Shown here: one piece after another, positions 1-11,900 of the stretch
How the letters are laid out: every line of letters begins with the position of its first letter
Position numbering within the stretch: position 1 is the first letter of the stretch
Source: Microstegium vimineum
Taxonomy: Eukaryota; Streptophyta; Magnoliopsida; Poales; Poaceae
Length of the DNA: 64,000 bases
NCBI GenBank assembly: GCA_022036555.1
Contig: CM039126.1
Span: 2,940,676-3,004,675 of the forward strand
Direction: 5' to 3'
Translations under genes and position numbers: made by a program
The notes under the pieces: model-generated
The model's database searches: none
Seen by the model: the letters and a program-made list of their open reading frames with translations, nothing else
What the model was told of the DNA's origin: nothing

Positions 1-740
1 TCGATCCATCGCCACACGGAATCAATGGTGGTGCATTTTCTGGCCACCTCTTCTAATACAACTTTATATTCAGGTGCGGTAGGAAGCAGGGAAGCTACTT
101 GTTCTTCGCCGTGGAATATGTACCTATACCCCTGCATGATTTTAGGATCTGGAGTGATGTCGTCCTGAGCTATTTGCTCATGTTCAATCATCATGTAGTC
201 TGCAACCACTTTAGAATGCTTCAGCAAACCTCCTTTCTTGCTTGCGTTGCTCAGAGTCCCAGCATTCCTGTAGGTCAGAATGATGCTCTGAATCCAGATT
301 ATCCAGATGGTTGCAGCGTAGCTTCTGTTTCGACCTTTGCTATTCAGCATCAGCCATAGCACGAGAATGATCTGTAACACGTGCTGCACAAGCACCCTAT
401 TCCTCTGTTCAATGTCATGGACGCTATAGACCGAGAGGGAATCGGCACTCACTTGGATGAGGAGGAGGATGCAGGCCCAAAGGACGAATGTCTGGTCACG
501 GAAGGGACCATCCTGCAGCAATCCGATGGTGTAGGGGCCTAGCACGGTGAAGAGCGTGTAGACTGCCCACACGAAGAACCGGAAGAAACCATGGCTATGC
601 CGCCGCCGGCTTGTGCCAAACAACCCGATGAGGATCCAGATGAAGGCGCTGAAGAGGACGAGGACCTCCACGCGCACCAGCTTGCCTTGAGTGCTGCCCC
701 AGCTCTGGGCAAAACTTGTGGTGGCGTTCTCGATCCCCAT
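1..740 (-). CDS. DUF4220 family membrane protein, copy A (partial, runs off left edge)
   Basis: Reading from the ATG at 740 toward the left edge gives about 246 codons with no stop, so this is the N-terminal part of a gene that continues outside the window. It aligns without indels to the copy at 25032-25771. At least five hydrophobic stretches are visible (residues about 22-40, 52-75, 82-102, 115-130 and 140-157), so it is a multi-pass membrane protein. Grass DUF4220 proteins usually carry a C-terminal DUF594 domain; that part is not in view here. The function of the family is unknown. The start is the first ATG in frame (product begins MGIEN), with a short in-frame upstream stretch lacking ATG. 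Family assignment is recognition by eye, helped by the DUF594-like tail of copy B. Confidence 0.75.
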   Translation of the reverse strand, partial: MGIENATTSFAQSWGSTQGKLVRVEVLVLFSAFIWILIGLFGTSRRRHSHGFFRFFVWAVYTLFTVLGPYTIGLLQDGPFRDQTFVLWACILLLIQVSADSLSVYSVHDIEQRNRVLVQHVLQIILVLWLMLNSKGRNRSYAATIWIIWIQSIILTYRNAGTLSNASKKGGLLKHSKVVADYMMIEHEQIAQDDITPDPKIMQGYRYIFHGEEQVASLLPTAPEYKVVLEEVARKCTTIDSVWRWI

Positions 741-1854
741 GGCTTCGCCAAAATAGTCCAGAGCTAGAGGTGGAGGGAGAAGGGCCAAGCCAAATTAACG
801 TGAATGGTGGTGAAAAGGACTATACGCATTTGCATCATAGGAGACTGCAGTTAGCCAGTTAGTCTCAGAAGTTTTTCTTAATCCGTGAGCTCATGCGAAG
901 GTCAGCAATCAATACCCATCTGTGCGTCAGTGATAGTGACGATGGAGACTTCGTTTCATTTGGGTAGCAAAGAAAACAAGCTAATAAACGTTGGTCAAAC
1001 ATTAATAAATAAACAAAGAGCAGGCGCAGGCCAGGCCAGCAGTGAAAGACGAGGTTACTGATTAGTATACTTGCTAGTTGCTAGTACTTATTTCAACATG
1101 ATTAGTATACTTGCTAGTACTTATTTTAACATGCTCCCAAACTATTTTGGAACAATTTTTTGACCCTTTTTTGTAGTAGTAGTAATGTTGTAATAGAATG
1201 GTGTGTGAACCTGCGTGCCCACAGCGGTGCCGAGGAATGGTGACAGTGACACGGGATGGAGGAGGTTCCTAGTGGCAGCCGGCTCAAATCCTACTACACA
1301 TTTTCCTCAGCATTGGCCACTGTGCCTAATAGCCCACGCCGCTCCAGTCTCTAGATATACAGCGGTTTCGACAGAAACCTGTATGGATATGCATAGTTAT
1401 TAACGTGAATACATACAAAACCATATGTAGATTGCTATGCATGATAAAATTAGCTATTGAAGTGAATGGATATTTTAAGTGGATGTTCCATTGTTATATG
1501 AAGGGCCAGCTCTGCATGCTCCCTGACCAAATGCATTTCTTGCTCCCTCACACTAAAACAAACACAAGGATCATAAAAAATGGTGGGTGTGTGCTCTGCT
1601 CAGTAACTCCACGATCCTGGTGGACAAAGATTGAATGGAACCATGTGAGCTGGAACCCGCCTAAGACTAAGAGTTGCCATATGAATGATGAATCAATGGT
1701 CTGTCCTCCTCCCTAGGATAAATTCTGTCGCTCGCAGCTTCCTGAATTGAAGTAGAGGCACAACAATCAAAATGATGCATATGGCATATTGGTTTCAAAT
1801 CTGATTTTGGCAACATTTCTCATTTACATATACGTGTTGATTAGATCTATACTC

Positions 1855-1859
1855 ACCGG
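1855..1859. repeat. Target site duplication ACCGG (left) of outer copia element
   Basis: ACCGG immediately precedes the LTR 5' TG and is repeated at 21024-21028 after the LTR 3' CA. The unoccupied paralogue at 26913-26917 has a single ACCGG in the same context. Confidence 0.95.
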
Positions 1860-2110
1860 TGTTAGAACTCCGGCGAGGTGGTGAACACACACGAGACACA
1901 GTGGACACAATGAGTTTGGTGCTGTAAGCGACAACTTTTCTGGTGATTGATATTCACTATATAAAGAAGATTACATGGTTACAAATGGAAAGGAAAATCA
2001 CGGCATGCTCGTGATCAGCAGTTGCCATCCCAACTCCCTAGGCCATGCCATGAATGGTGCTAATCACCTCTACCTTCTATAGTTAGCTAGCTCGTGGACT
2101 TATTCAAACA
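1860..2110 (-). repeat. 3' LTR of outer copia element
   Basis: 251 bp, starting TG and ending CA on both strands. It differs from 20773-21023 at nine positions. It contains a TATA-like run at about 1957-1966. Confidence 0.95.
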
Positions 2111-2120
2111 CTCCCCTCCT
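2111..2120 (-). other. Polypurine tract of outer element
   Basis: On the minus strand the sequence AGGAGGGGAG directly precedes the 3' LTR, the position and composition of a plus-strand primer for reverse transcription. Confidence 0.8.
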
Positions 2121-2134
2121 AAGTCCTAGAGCGA

Positions 2135-4767
2135 CTATCCTAGCTTCTTCATGTCGATCTGACCACGAAGCTCATGAAACCGAGTACGCCCAAGTGCTTT
2201 TGTGAGTATGTCACCTAGTTGCAGCTCGGTGCCGACGAACTCGACGCCGATCAGCTTCCTGTCGCAGCACTCCCGGATGAAGTGAAACTTCACGTCAATG
2301 TGCTTGCTCCGGTCGTGATGCAAAGGATTCTTCATCAAGGCGATGGCGGACTTGTTGTCCACCTTGAGCTTGGGTGCGAGAACAGCTCCTCCGACGAGCT
2401 CGGCCAACAGTCGTGCCAGCCAAACTGCCTCGCACGCAGCTGCGGCAGCCGCGATGTATTCCGCCTTACAGGAAGACAAGGCGACCACCTTCTGTTTGGC
2501 CGATTGCCACGCAACCGGACCACCTGCCAGGAAGAAGATGAGCCCGCTGGTGCTCTTGCGGTCGTTGACGTCTCCGGCCAGATCGCTATCAGAATAGCCC
2601 AGCAACTTTGGCACGCCTCCATTCTTCTTGCCTGGTTGATAGTGCAGCCCCTAATGCACCGTGCCTGCCACATATCGGAGGACTCGCTTGACTGCAGCGA
2701 GATGTTCTTGACGCGGCGCCTCCATGTACCGGCTAAGGTATCCCACCGAATACGCTAAGACCGGTCTGGAGTTGCACAGGTACCTCAGGCTGCCGATGAG
2801 GCTACGATACTCTGTGGCGTCCACTCTCGGTGTCGTCCCGTCCTTCAGCAGCTTCAGCTTCTGCTCCATGGGCGTGGCACTGGCGTTGCAACCAGCTAGG
2901 CCCGCCTTCTCGAGCACCTTGGTGGCGTAGGCGCTCTGTCGGAGTGTGATCCCTTGGGCTCCCTGGGTTACCTCGAGGCCAAGGTAGTAGGAGAGAAGAC
3001 CCAGGTCGCTCATGCGGAAGATGTTCTGCATCTGCATCTTGAACTTCGCCACGGTGCCCGCATCACCACCAGTGATGATTAGGTCATCAACGTACACTCC
3101 CACGATCAGGCGAGCACCACCTTTGCCGCGAGTGTACATCCCATGCTCGTTGATGCAGCACGTGAACCCAAGTGACAGCAGCTCCGCGTCGAGCTTCTGG
3201 TTCCAGGCACGTGGAGCTTGGCGGAGACCGTACAAGGCCTTGTGAAGCCGGAGCACCTTGTACTTGTGCTTGTCGTCGATGAAGCCGGGGGGTTGCTGAA
3301 CGTACACCTCCTCCTGGAGCTTCCCGTTCAAGAACGCCGACTTCACGTCCATGTGGTGGACGCCCCAGCCGTGGTGCGCTGCGATGGCGAGGAGCAGTCG
3401 CACCGACTCCAGTCGTGCAACCGGCGCGAAGGCCTCTTCAAAGTCGACGCCCGGCTGCTGCACATAGCCCTTGGCGACGAGGCGGGCCTTGTACTTGACG
3501 ATGTTGCCGTTCTCGTCACGGTTGACCTTGTACACCCACTTGAGGCCAATGGCGCGGTGACCACGCGGGAGCTCGACTAGCGACCATGACTTGTTGTCAC
3601 GGATCGAGGACATCTCCTCCTCCATCGCGGCAACCCAATTTGGGTCACCGTCGGCCTCCTTCAGTGTCCTTGGCTCTTCCACGCTTACGACATGCAGCTC
3701 AGCCTCGACGTCGTCGCGGTGTGCCAGCCCGGGCACTGCATCCGAGCTGAGGATGTTATCCAGCGTCCGGTACCGGTGCTCTTCTTCCTCATCGTCATCA
3801 GCATCGAGGTTGGGGTCGGTGGTGAGCGGCGTCGTGAACTTGATGCTCGTTCCAGCATGTGCCGGCGTCGAGAGCACCGATGCTGCCTGCGGCGGGCTCT
3901 GCAGCCTTGGTGACGATGAGCGTGCCACGAACTGTTGTGGTGTGCCCGGAGTGCTCCCTGCGCCTGTTGACGGTGGCTGCGCTGGGGAGTCCTGTTGCTC
4001 GAGTGCCGGCTCCTCCTGATCCAGAGCCTCCACACGCTGGCGGCCCAGCATGTAGTGGTCTGTGATGGTGAAGGGGTGTTCACAGCTTGTGTCCGAGGAG
4101 GACCCCCAGTCCCAGCGTGCATCCTCGTCAAAGATGGCATCGCGAGAGACGTGCACGCGTTCGGCGATGGGGTCGTAGAAGCGGTATGCCTTGGAGCCGT
4201 CCTGGTAGCCAATGAAGACGACCTTGAGCCCATGATCGTCAAGCTTGCCGAGGTGCGGGCGTACTTTATTGATGTAAGCCACACACCCGAACACCTTCAG
4301 GAAGTGCACAGGCGGCTTCTTTCCATGCCAGGCTTGGTACGGCGTCATGCCGTCGAGCGCGCTGGTGGGCGCTCGGTTCAGCAGGAAGACGACAGTGTGC
4401 ACTGCCTCTCCCCAGAAGTGGCCTGGCATGTCGCAGGCGCACAGGATGCTCCGCGCTGTCCCCATGATCATCTGGTTGCGCCGTTCGACGACGTCATTCT
4501 GTTGTGGCGTGTACGGTGCTGAGTAGTGTCGCTGGATCCCCTCGCCTGCACAATATTCACCAAACGTGACAGAGGTAAATTCTCCTCCGTTGTCAGTTCG
4601 GAGCACCTTCAGCTTCTCTCCAGACTCGCGCTCGACGCGTGCCTGGAATGTCATGATGGCCACCGACGCATCCGCCTTGGAGCGTAGAAGGGTGAGCCAC
4701 ATATAGCGACTCATGTCGTCGACGAGCAGCAGGAAGTAGGCGTTCCCGGCCGGCGTCGGTGGCGAGA
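2135..4767 (-). pseudogene. Outer copia pol, 3' part: integrase, reverse transcriptase, RNase H
   Basis: This is the C-terminal three quarters of pol. It starts in the integrase core just after the point where the nested element inserted. In order: integrase with a TDNGGEF motif and the YTPQQNDVVERR segment; the retroviral-like linker 'FGCVAYI'; a variable acidic linker; reverse transcriptase with the 'LKWVYKVN' start, 'DVKSAFLNG' and the catalytic YVDDLII box; then RNase H with 'GYSDSDLAGD' and 'KAEYIA'. One in-frame stop (TAG, 2651-2653) lies between reverse transcriptase and RNase H, where a sense codon is expected. The frame is otherwise open and ends at 2135. Removing the nested element restores one continuous frame with the gag part at 18752-20740. 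Confidence 0.92.
4763..4767. repeat. Target site duplication CGAGA (left) of inner element
   Basis: CGAGA precedes the inner LTR. The right-hand partner at 18752-18756 is TGAGA, one C-to-T difference at a CpG. Removing the element plus one copy gives an uninterrupted integrase reading frame. Confidence 0.9.
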
Positions 4768-5221
4768 TGTAGAATCATGGACCCTTGTGTTTAGGCGATT
4801 AACGACAATACTAGATCACTATGACTAACGTGTGTTTTGCAGAGACAAAGTCATTTATGTTAGGTCATGAGTGATGTATTTTGAATGGACTTAAATGGAT
4901 ATTCATGCCCCCAAGATGGAAATCATTTCGGTTGCAAAGGATGGAGATACACGACGAAGACTAGGCTAGTTCTTAGTGCCATAAGGTTGAGAAGGGCACT
5001 AAGTATAGCTAGGGATTTTGTTTTTCCTTTGACCGTACTATAAAGGGGGGTATGAGGTTAGTAGCTTGACCTAGGAGAGTTTAGGAAAGTGGGTATATGC
5101 ACATTTGTCACAACTAGTCCTAGAGACCTTGCTTTCAGCCCTTGATAAACCCTAGAAATGGTAGGAGCAAAATCCCTTAAGGAACCTCAGCGAAAACGGT
5201 TGAAAAAGAGGGAGAAAGAGG

Positions 5222-5690
5222 CTCCGGACCACTCTGCTAAGTGGGCGTCGGACCAAGGAGAGTGGTCCGGTGGTCCCTGACTTAGGCAGTTTTCCAGCTC
5301 GAGGAGCTCCAGACCACCTGTCTGGAAAGCACCGGACCATAGGAGAGTGGTCCGGTGGCTTGGTTCAGAGAGTCAGAAGGCTCCGGACTAGTCCGACGGT
5401 TCGTCCGACGACTAGTCCGACGCCTCATGACAGGGGTTTGGTTCTATGCAGAGAGCACCCTGGCTCCGGACCAGAGCGTCGGACCAGGGCACCGGACCAA
5501 GGAGAGTGGTCCGGTGGTGCGTAAAAGAGAGAAAGGATTTCACTCAGAGAGCATCGAGGCTCCGGACCAGAGCGTCGGACCAAGCAGAGTAGTCCGACGG
5601 TGCCTGAGTCTGAAATCAGAGTGAGCTCCGGACCAGTGTGCATGGTCCGGTGGTGTGAGCTCTGGACTAGTCCGGTGGCTACGTAGAGAG
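5222..5690. repeat. Array of palindromic GGACC motifs in U3 of 5' LTR
   Basis: About 20 copies of short motifs of the kind CCGGACCA, TGGTCCGG, GTCGGACCA and TAGTCCGACG lie in about 470 bp just upstream of the TATA box. Several pair into hairpins: CACCGGACCA at 5330-5339 with TGGTCCGGTG at 5348-5357 (8-nt loop), and the same arms at 5490-5499 and 5507-5516 (7-nt loop). The 3' LTR array has one extra 13-bp unit. Confidence 0.85.
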
Positions 5691-5730
5691 AAGAAAAAAA
5701 GTAAAAAACGGCTAGTTTTGAAGGTGGGGA

Positions 5731-5740
5731 CTATTTATAG
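5731..5740 (+). promoter_or_regulatory. TATA box of the 5' LTR promoter
   Basis: CTATTTATAG lies in a G-rich context about 40 bp after the motif array. It is conserved at 18046-18055 in the 3' LTR. Transcription would start about 30 bp downstream, placing the R region near 5765. Confidence 0.65.
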
Positions 5741-6404
5741 TTGCCCCCTTGGTCCTTAGAGCCTCTCTTGGCCATTGTTTCAGCTGGTGACACCTTGAGA
5801 AATCTTTTGGAGAGCCAAGAGGCTAGTGAAGGAGAGATTAGAGAGAGTTCATCTTGTTCTTCCCTCCTAGAGTGATTAGGAGTGACTTGTGTGCATCCAT
5901 CCACCTTCCTAGCCTTGAGTGGGTCAAGTGAAGGTCTTGTGCTTGTTACTCTTGGTGTTCGACAGCACCTAGACGGTTTGGTGGTGTTCGGAGGAAGTGA
6001 CCGCCGGGAGATTGTTGGCGGCTCTTCTCCAAACTCTTGTGATCGGTTGTGGGCGATTCACCGAGCCGGAGTGGCGAAGAATCAACACGTAGAGAGCACT
6101 CTACCCTTGCGCGGGTAGAGGGGGAGTGATACCTTGCGAGGTGCTCCAACGAGGACTAGGGGGGGTGTCGACACCTCGATACCTCGGGAAAAAAATCGCT
6201 GCGTCCATGAGATTTTCTTTTCCCTAGCTCTTTACATTTCCGTCTTGTTTTTACATTTTCTACTAGAATTGCTTAGGTTGTTTTTATTTCCTATGAACTT
6301 CTACCACTTTCTAGTTAGGACACACGGACGGTAGGCACTAGGGGGTGATTGGCATTTGATAGGTTTTTATATTTGCTTTAGAAATTTAAAACAAGCCCAA
6401 TTCA

Positions 6405-6423
6405 CCCCCCCCCCCCCCCCCCC
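6405..6423. repeat. Poly-C tract near the end of the 5' LTR
   Basis: A run of 19 C; the same place in the 3' LTR has 9 C (from 18720). The difference can be slippage in the genome or in sequencing. Confidence 0.9.
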
Positions 6424-6449
6424 GTCTTGGGCATCTTGATCCTTTCAAT

Positions 6450-6462
6450 TGGTATCAGAGCC
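6450..6462 (+). other. Primer binding site (initiator tRNA-Met) of inner element
   Basis: TGGTATCAGAGCC, two bases after the LTR, is the standard plant copia site complementary to the 3' end of initiator methionine tRNA. Confidence 0.95.
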
Positions 6463-6499
6463 TTGTTGCTCTATTTTAGGCTTCACCGCCTAGAGCAAG

Positions 6500-8879
6500 A
6501 TGTCCCATGGGGATGGACCGCCACCCATGTTTGATGGGGATAACTTTCCTTATTGGAAAGTGCGGATGGAGGCCTACCTTGAGGCCGTGGATGTCGGCGT
6601 TCACAAAGCCGCCACCCAAGGTGGATCGGTGTTCGCCGAGGACCCATACTTTGAGAAGAACAATGCCAAGGCAAAGAATATTCTTTTCTGTGGCATTTGC
6701 AAGGATGTGTTCAACCGCGCGCATGAGATTTGGACAAACATTTGTGCTCTACACGAGGGCACTAAATGTGAAAGAGAAGAGCGCTATCACCTTATCATTG
6801 CTAAGTTAAATGCTTTCACCATGCTATCTCATGAAAATGCTAATGAAATGTATTCTCGCTTGAATGTGCTTGTAGAGGAGTTGAATGGCCTTGGGCTCTC
6901 TCAAATGACACCGGCCGATGTGGTGCGCAAGATACTTTGTGTCCTCCCAATAGACAAGTATAGCCACATCGTCATAGTTCTTCATCAAGGCGATCTCTCC
7001 GCAACTACACCAACGCAAGTGTTGGGCAAGATCAATGCTCATGAGATGTACATGAAGATCAATGATGGAACTTCATCATCCTCCAAGAAGAAAGAGAAAG
7101 AGGAAAAGAAGGACTTGGCTCTCAAGGCATCTTCCAAGGAGAAGTGCAAGATTCAATATGTTGTTGAGAGTACAAGTGATGATGATGATGATGACAACAT
7201 CGCTCTCATGGTGAAGAAGACCGCCAAGATGTTGAAGAGGCTAAACAAGAATAGAGTCAAGTTTGACTCAAAGAAGAAGAAATTATTCACAAGCTCTTCA
7301 AGGAAGCCAATCTCCCAAATGAAGTGCTACAATTGCGGCACTCTTGGTCATCTAGCCCATGTGTGTCCCGAAGAGAAGAAAGACAAGTTCAAGAACAACA
7401 AGTTCAAGAACTTTAAGAAGAACAAGGGCAGCAATGATGACTCAAGTGATGATGACAAGAAGCAAGACAAGCCATACAAGAAGAAGAAGAACTTCAACTT
7501 CCACAAGAAAAAGAAGGATGGCAAGGCTTACATTGTGGGTGATTGGCTCACCGACATCGATGATTCAAGCGACTCCTCCGATGATGAGAGTGAAGAAGAG
7601 AAGGTGGCCGCTTTGGTGATTGGTTCTTCGATTCCACCGCCACCCCCTCCTTCATCGTCGGGCTCATCCTCTACACACCTATTGCCTTATGGCTAAAGGT
7701 GACAAGAAGGTACAAAAAGAGGATGATGGTGATGACCTCTCTAGTGATGATAGTGATGATGAAGAAGCATCTTCCTATGATGAGCTAATTAAAATTTGCA
7801 ACAAATATGCTAGCATCATAAGGAAGTACAAGAGTAAAAATGACAAACTTCTTGAAATCAAGGAAAACTTGCATGATAAGCTTGATAACTTGTCTAGTGC
7901 TAATGATGATTTGAAACTTGAGATTAACTCTCTCACATCTAGCACTAGGGAGCTCAAAGCCTCTCTTAAGCAAGCCAATGAGAAACATGATAAGCTTGAG
8001 AGGTCATCCCAAGAGCTCCTCACAAGGTTTAACTTGCTAAAAGATGACTACAACCAAGTGAAAAGTGATCATGGCACACTAGTAGTAGCAAATTAATTAC
8101 TTACTCAAGATCTTACACATGTTGCTACTAACCCGTGTGCTAAGTGTGCAAGTGCTATCTCTTGTGATATCAAGCTTGATGATGTGGCTCTTGAGCAAAG
8201 TGCAAAGTGCAAGGGCAAGAGAGTTGTAGAAGCCGACAAGTATGATGATTATATGAAGATGAGTGAAGAGAACTCAAAGCTCAAGGAAGAGCTAATCAAC
8301 CTCAAGGCAAACAATCCCTTCACCATCAAGCCGGCTCAATAAGAAGAAAAAGATGCTATCACTTTGATCAACTCTCTTCGAGAAGAAATTGCCAAGCTCA
8401 AGAACGACAAGACCAAGCTTACAAGTGGCCTTGAAAAGTTCACCAAGGGCCATAATCTCCAAAGTGAGCTTCTAATGAGCACCATCATGAAGAGTGACAA
8501 GACCGGTATTGGGTACAAGGAGAACCAAGTGATGAAGGCCAAGGTCAAGATTGAAGCCAAAAACTACTACAAGAACAAGTACAATGGCTACAATCAAGAG
8601 AAGCCAAAGCCCAAGCCTAAGAGGTGTTTTGGATGTGGACAAATTGGTCATCTATCATTTCAATGCAAGACTCCACTTCCCAAGACCTTGCCCAGGCACA
8701 CTAGGCCATTTTCTCATGATGCTCACTATGTCATCAACAAAGATTCCAAGGGTAGACCACTTGTGGTGTTTCTTGGACCACCAATGAAGAACAAGCCTAG
8801 GGTTCTTTGGGTTGCTAAGGAGTTGGTTGACAAGGCAATGGGGCCCCGCACTAAGGGGGTTCCCAAACAACAAGCTTAA
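6500..8879 (+). pseudogene. Inner element gag (broken)
   Basis: Capsid and nucleocapsid precursor. It starts at the ATG at 6500, 38 bp after the primer binding site. The first 398-codon frame holds the copia gag core (residues about 10-190), acidic and lysine-rich stretches and a CCHC zinc knuckle (CYNCGTLGHLAHVC). A one-base shift near 7680, in CTATTG, moves the rest into another frame. That frame runs through a coiled-coil region and a second CCHC knuckle (CFGCGQIGHLSFQC, near 8623-8664). It has in-frame stops at 8094-8096 (TAA) and 8339-8341 (TAA), and ends at 8877-8879. A further TAG at 8898-8900 separates it from pol in the same frame. Whether the last two stops are natural gag/pol boundaries or decay is unclear. 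Confidence 0.88.
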
Positions 8880-8900
8880 CTCCAAGTTGCTTGTGTGTAG

Positions 8901-11900
8901 GTGAACTACAAGACCGATGGGAGCCATTGGGTAATTGATAGTGGTTGCACTCAACACATGACCGGCGACCCCCGGATGTTCACCACACTTGATGAGGATT
9001 ATGCAAATCAAGACAAGATCACTTTTGGGGATAATTCAAAGGGCAAAGTTCAAGGCTTAGGCAAAGTGGCTATCTCCCAAGATCAATCAATCTCAAATGT
9101 CTTGCTAGTACAATCATTGAGCTTCAACTTGCTATCGGTTGGTCAACTTTGTGATCTCGGGTTTCATTGTCTCTTCACACCAAATGAGGTGATTGTGACC
9201 AAGATTGAAGATTCATCAATGATATTCAAAGGGTTCCGGCACAACAACCTCTACTTAGTGGACTTCACTTCCAATGAAGCAAACTTGCAAGCGTGTCTAT
9301 TCTCCAAGAATTCTTTGGGTTGGCTATGGCATAGAAGATTAGCTCATGTGGGCATGTCAACCTTGAAGAAACTTGTCAAGAAGGAAATGGTTAGAGGAAT
9401 CAAGGATGTGGTGTTTGAGAAGGACAAACTTTGTAGTGCATGTCAAGCCGGCAAGAAAGTGGCAAACACTCATCCAACCAAAGCTTTCATGTCAACCTCA
9501 AGAGTCCTAGAGTTGCTACACATGGACCTATTTGGCCCTACCACCTATGCTAGTCTTGGAGGAAATCTCTATTGCTTAGTGGTAGTGGATGACTACTCTC
9601 GGTACACTTGGGTGTTCTTTCTTCAAGACAAGGGAGAGACACAAGGCATCTTCAAGAAGTTTGCTACAAGAGCTCAAAATGAATTTGATGTGAAGATCAA
9701 GAAGATTAGAAGTGACAATGGCACTGAATTTGTGAACACAAAGATTGAAGATTATTGTGATGAAGTTGGGATCAAGCATGAGGTGTCCGCCACATACACT
9801 CCACAACAAAATGGTGTCGTAGAGAGGAAGAACCGGACACTCATAACTCTAGCAAGGTCTATGCTTGATGAGTACAACACTCCCGAGAAGTTTTGGGCGG
9901 AGGCAATCAACACCGCTTGCTATGCGGCAAACCGTCTCTTCGTCCAAAGGCTATTAAAGAAGACCCCCTATGAGCTTGTCAATGGGAAGAAGCCGGATAT
10001 TTCATTCTTCCGGGTGTTTGGTTGCAAGGTGTATATCTACAAGAAGCGTCAACACTTGGGTAAATTCCAATGGCGGTGTGACATTGGTTTCCTTGTTGGT
10101 TATTCACTTAAATCCAAGGCATACCATGTATTTAACAAAGCCACCGGCTTAGTTGAAGAAACGTATGACTTGGAGTTTGATGAAACTAATGGCTCCCAAG
10201 GAGCGCTTGAGGATATTGATGTAGGTGATGAACCCTTGAGGGAGGCAATGAAGAATATGCCAATTGGTGCTATCAACCCACAAGAGGTGGAAGAAGTTGA
10301 AGATGAAGCAAGTCAAGATCCTTCTCCACCTCACACGCCTCAAGTTGATGAAGGAGATCAAGTGAGGGAAGCTCAAGAAGACACTCACATTCCTCAAGAT
10401 CAAGCTGAGGCCGAAGCAAGCAATGTTGAAGCACCACATCTTCCTCCTCAAGAGACAAATAGAAAATCAACATCCATCCTTCAAGCTCACCCCTATGATC
10501 AAATCATAGGGAGTCCATCAAAGGGAGTAATGACTCGCTCTAGACTTGCATCTTATGTTGAACATCACTCGTTTGTTTCCTTTGTTGAGCCTACTAGTGT
10601 AGAAGAAGCACTTGCGGATCCGGATTGGGTGAATGCCATGCATGAAGAACTCAATAACTTCACCCGAAACCAAGTGTGGACACTTGAAGAGAAGCCAAAG
10701 GATGCAAGAATCATTGGCACCAAGTGGGTGTTTAGGAACAAGCAAGATGATCAAGGCGTAGTTGTGAGGAACAAAGCAAGATTGGTGGCAAAGGGGTTCT
10801 CTCAAGTAGAAGGACTTGTTTTTGGAGAGACCTTTGCTCCGGTTGCAAGACTTGAAGCCATTCGTATCCTTTTGGCGTATGCTTCACATCACAAAATGAA
10901 ACTCTTTCAAATGGATGTGAAGATCGCTTTCTTAAATGGTTTCATTAATGAACTTGTCTATGTCTCACAACCTCCTGGGTTTGAAGACCCAAACTTGCCT
11001 AATCATGTGTATAGGTTGTCCAAGGCGCTCTACGGATTGAAGCAAGCTCCAAGAGCTTGGTATGAGAGGCTAAGGGACTTCCTAATCAAGAAGGGCTTCA
11101 AGATCGGGATCGTCGACACTACACTATTCACCAAGAAGCTTAATGGAGAGATCTTTGTTTGCCAAGTATATGTCGATGACATTATATTTGAGTCAATAAA
11201 CCAAGACCATTGCAAGGAATTTGGTGACTTGATGTCCAAGGAGTTCGAGATGTCAATGATTGGCGAGCTAACCTTCTTCCTCGGCTTTCAAGTGAAGCAA
11301 ATGAGAGAAGGGACCTTCATCTCTCAAGAAAAGTACACTTATGATCTACTTAAGAAGTTCAAGATGGAGGATTGCAAGCCAATCAAGACCCCAATGCCTA
11401 CTAATGGGCATCTCGATCTCGACGAGGGAGGTAAACCGATTGACCAAACTCTTTATCGCTCTATGATCGGTAGTTTACTTTACCTCACCGCTTCTAGGCC
11501 GGATATCATGTTTAGTGTATGTATGTGTGCTAGGTTTCAAGCAAACCCTAAGGAGTCGCATCTTTGTGCGGTTAAAAGAATCCTTAGGTACTTAAGGCAC
11601 ACCCCTAGCATGGGTCTTTGGTATCCCAAAGGAGCTCCCTTCCAACTAGTTGGCTATTCCGATTCGGATTATGCCGGGTGCAAGGTTGATAGGAAGAGTA
11701 CCTCCGGCGGGTGCCAAATGCTAGGAAGATCACTTGTTTCTTGGTCCTCAAAGAAGCAAAATAGTGTGGCATTGTCAACCGCCGAGGCGGAATACATTGC
11801 CATGGGAGCAAGTTGTGCACAAATCTTATACATGACTCAAACACTCTTTGATTACGGCGTGTTTTTAAAAGAAGTTCCACTTTTGTGTGATAATGAAAGT

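Larger units (their letters stand above)
1..1859. repeat. Segmental duplication copy A, left arm
   Basis: This stretch matches 25032-26917 nearly base for base across the DUF4220 N-terminal coding part and about 1.1 kb of upstream DNA, with scattered substitutions and small indels. The upstream part (741-1859) holds no gene I can support. The duplication is interrupted at 1860 by the outer copia element and resumes at 21024. Confidence 0.9.
4768..6447 (+). repeat. 5' LTR of inner element
   Basis: Starts TGTAGAATCATGG and ends ...CCTTTCA. It contains a motif array (5222-5690), a TATA box (5731-5740) and a C19 run (6405-6423). The matching 3' LTR is at 17070-18751. Confidence 0.95.

Noticed and set aside
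99..359. Plus-strand 86-codon frame at the left edge, also at 25205-25390
   Set aside because: Antisense of the DUF4220 coding sequence in both copies.
5222..5690. CRISPR-like array of regularly repeated palindromes
   Set aside because: Units are irregularly spaced, lie in LTRs of a plant retrotransposon, and there are no spacers or cas genes.
6450..6462. Partial tRNA-Met gene
   Set aside because: The match is only the 13-nt complement of the tRNA 3' end directly after an LTR, so it is a primer binding site.
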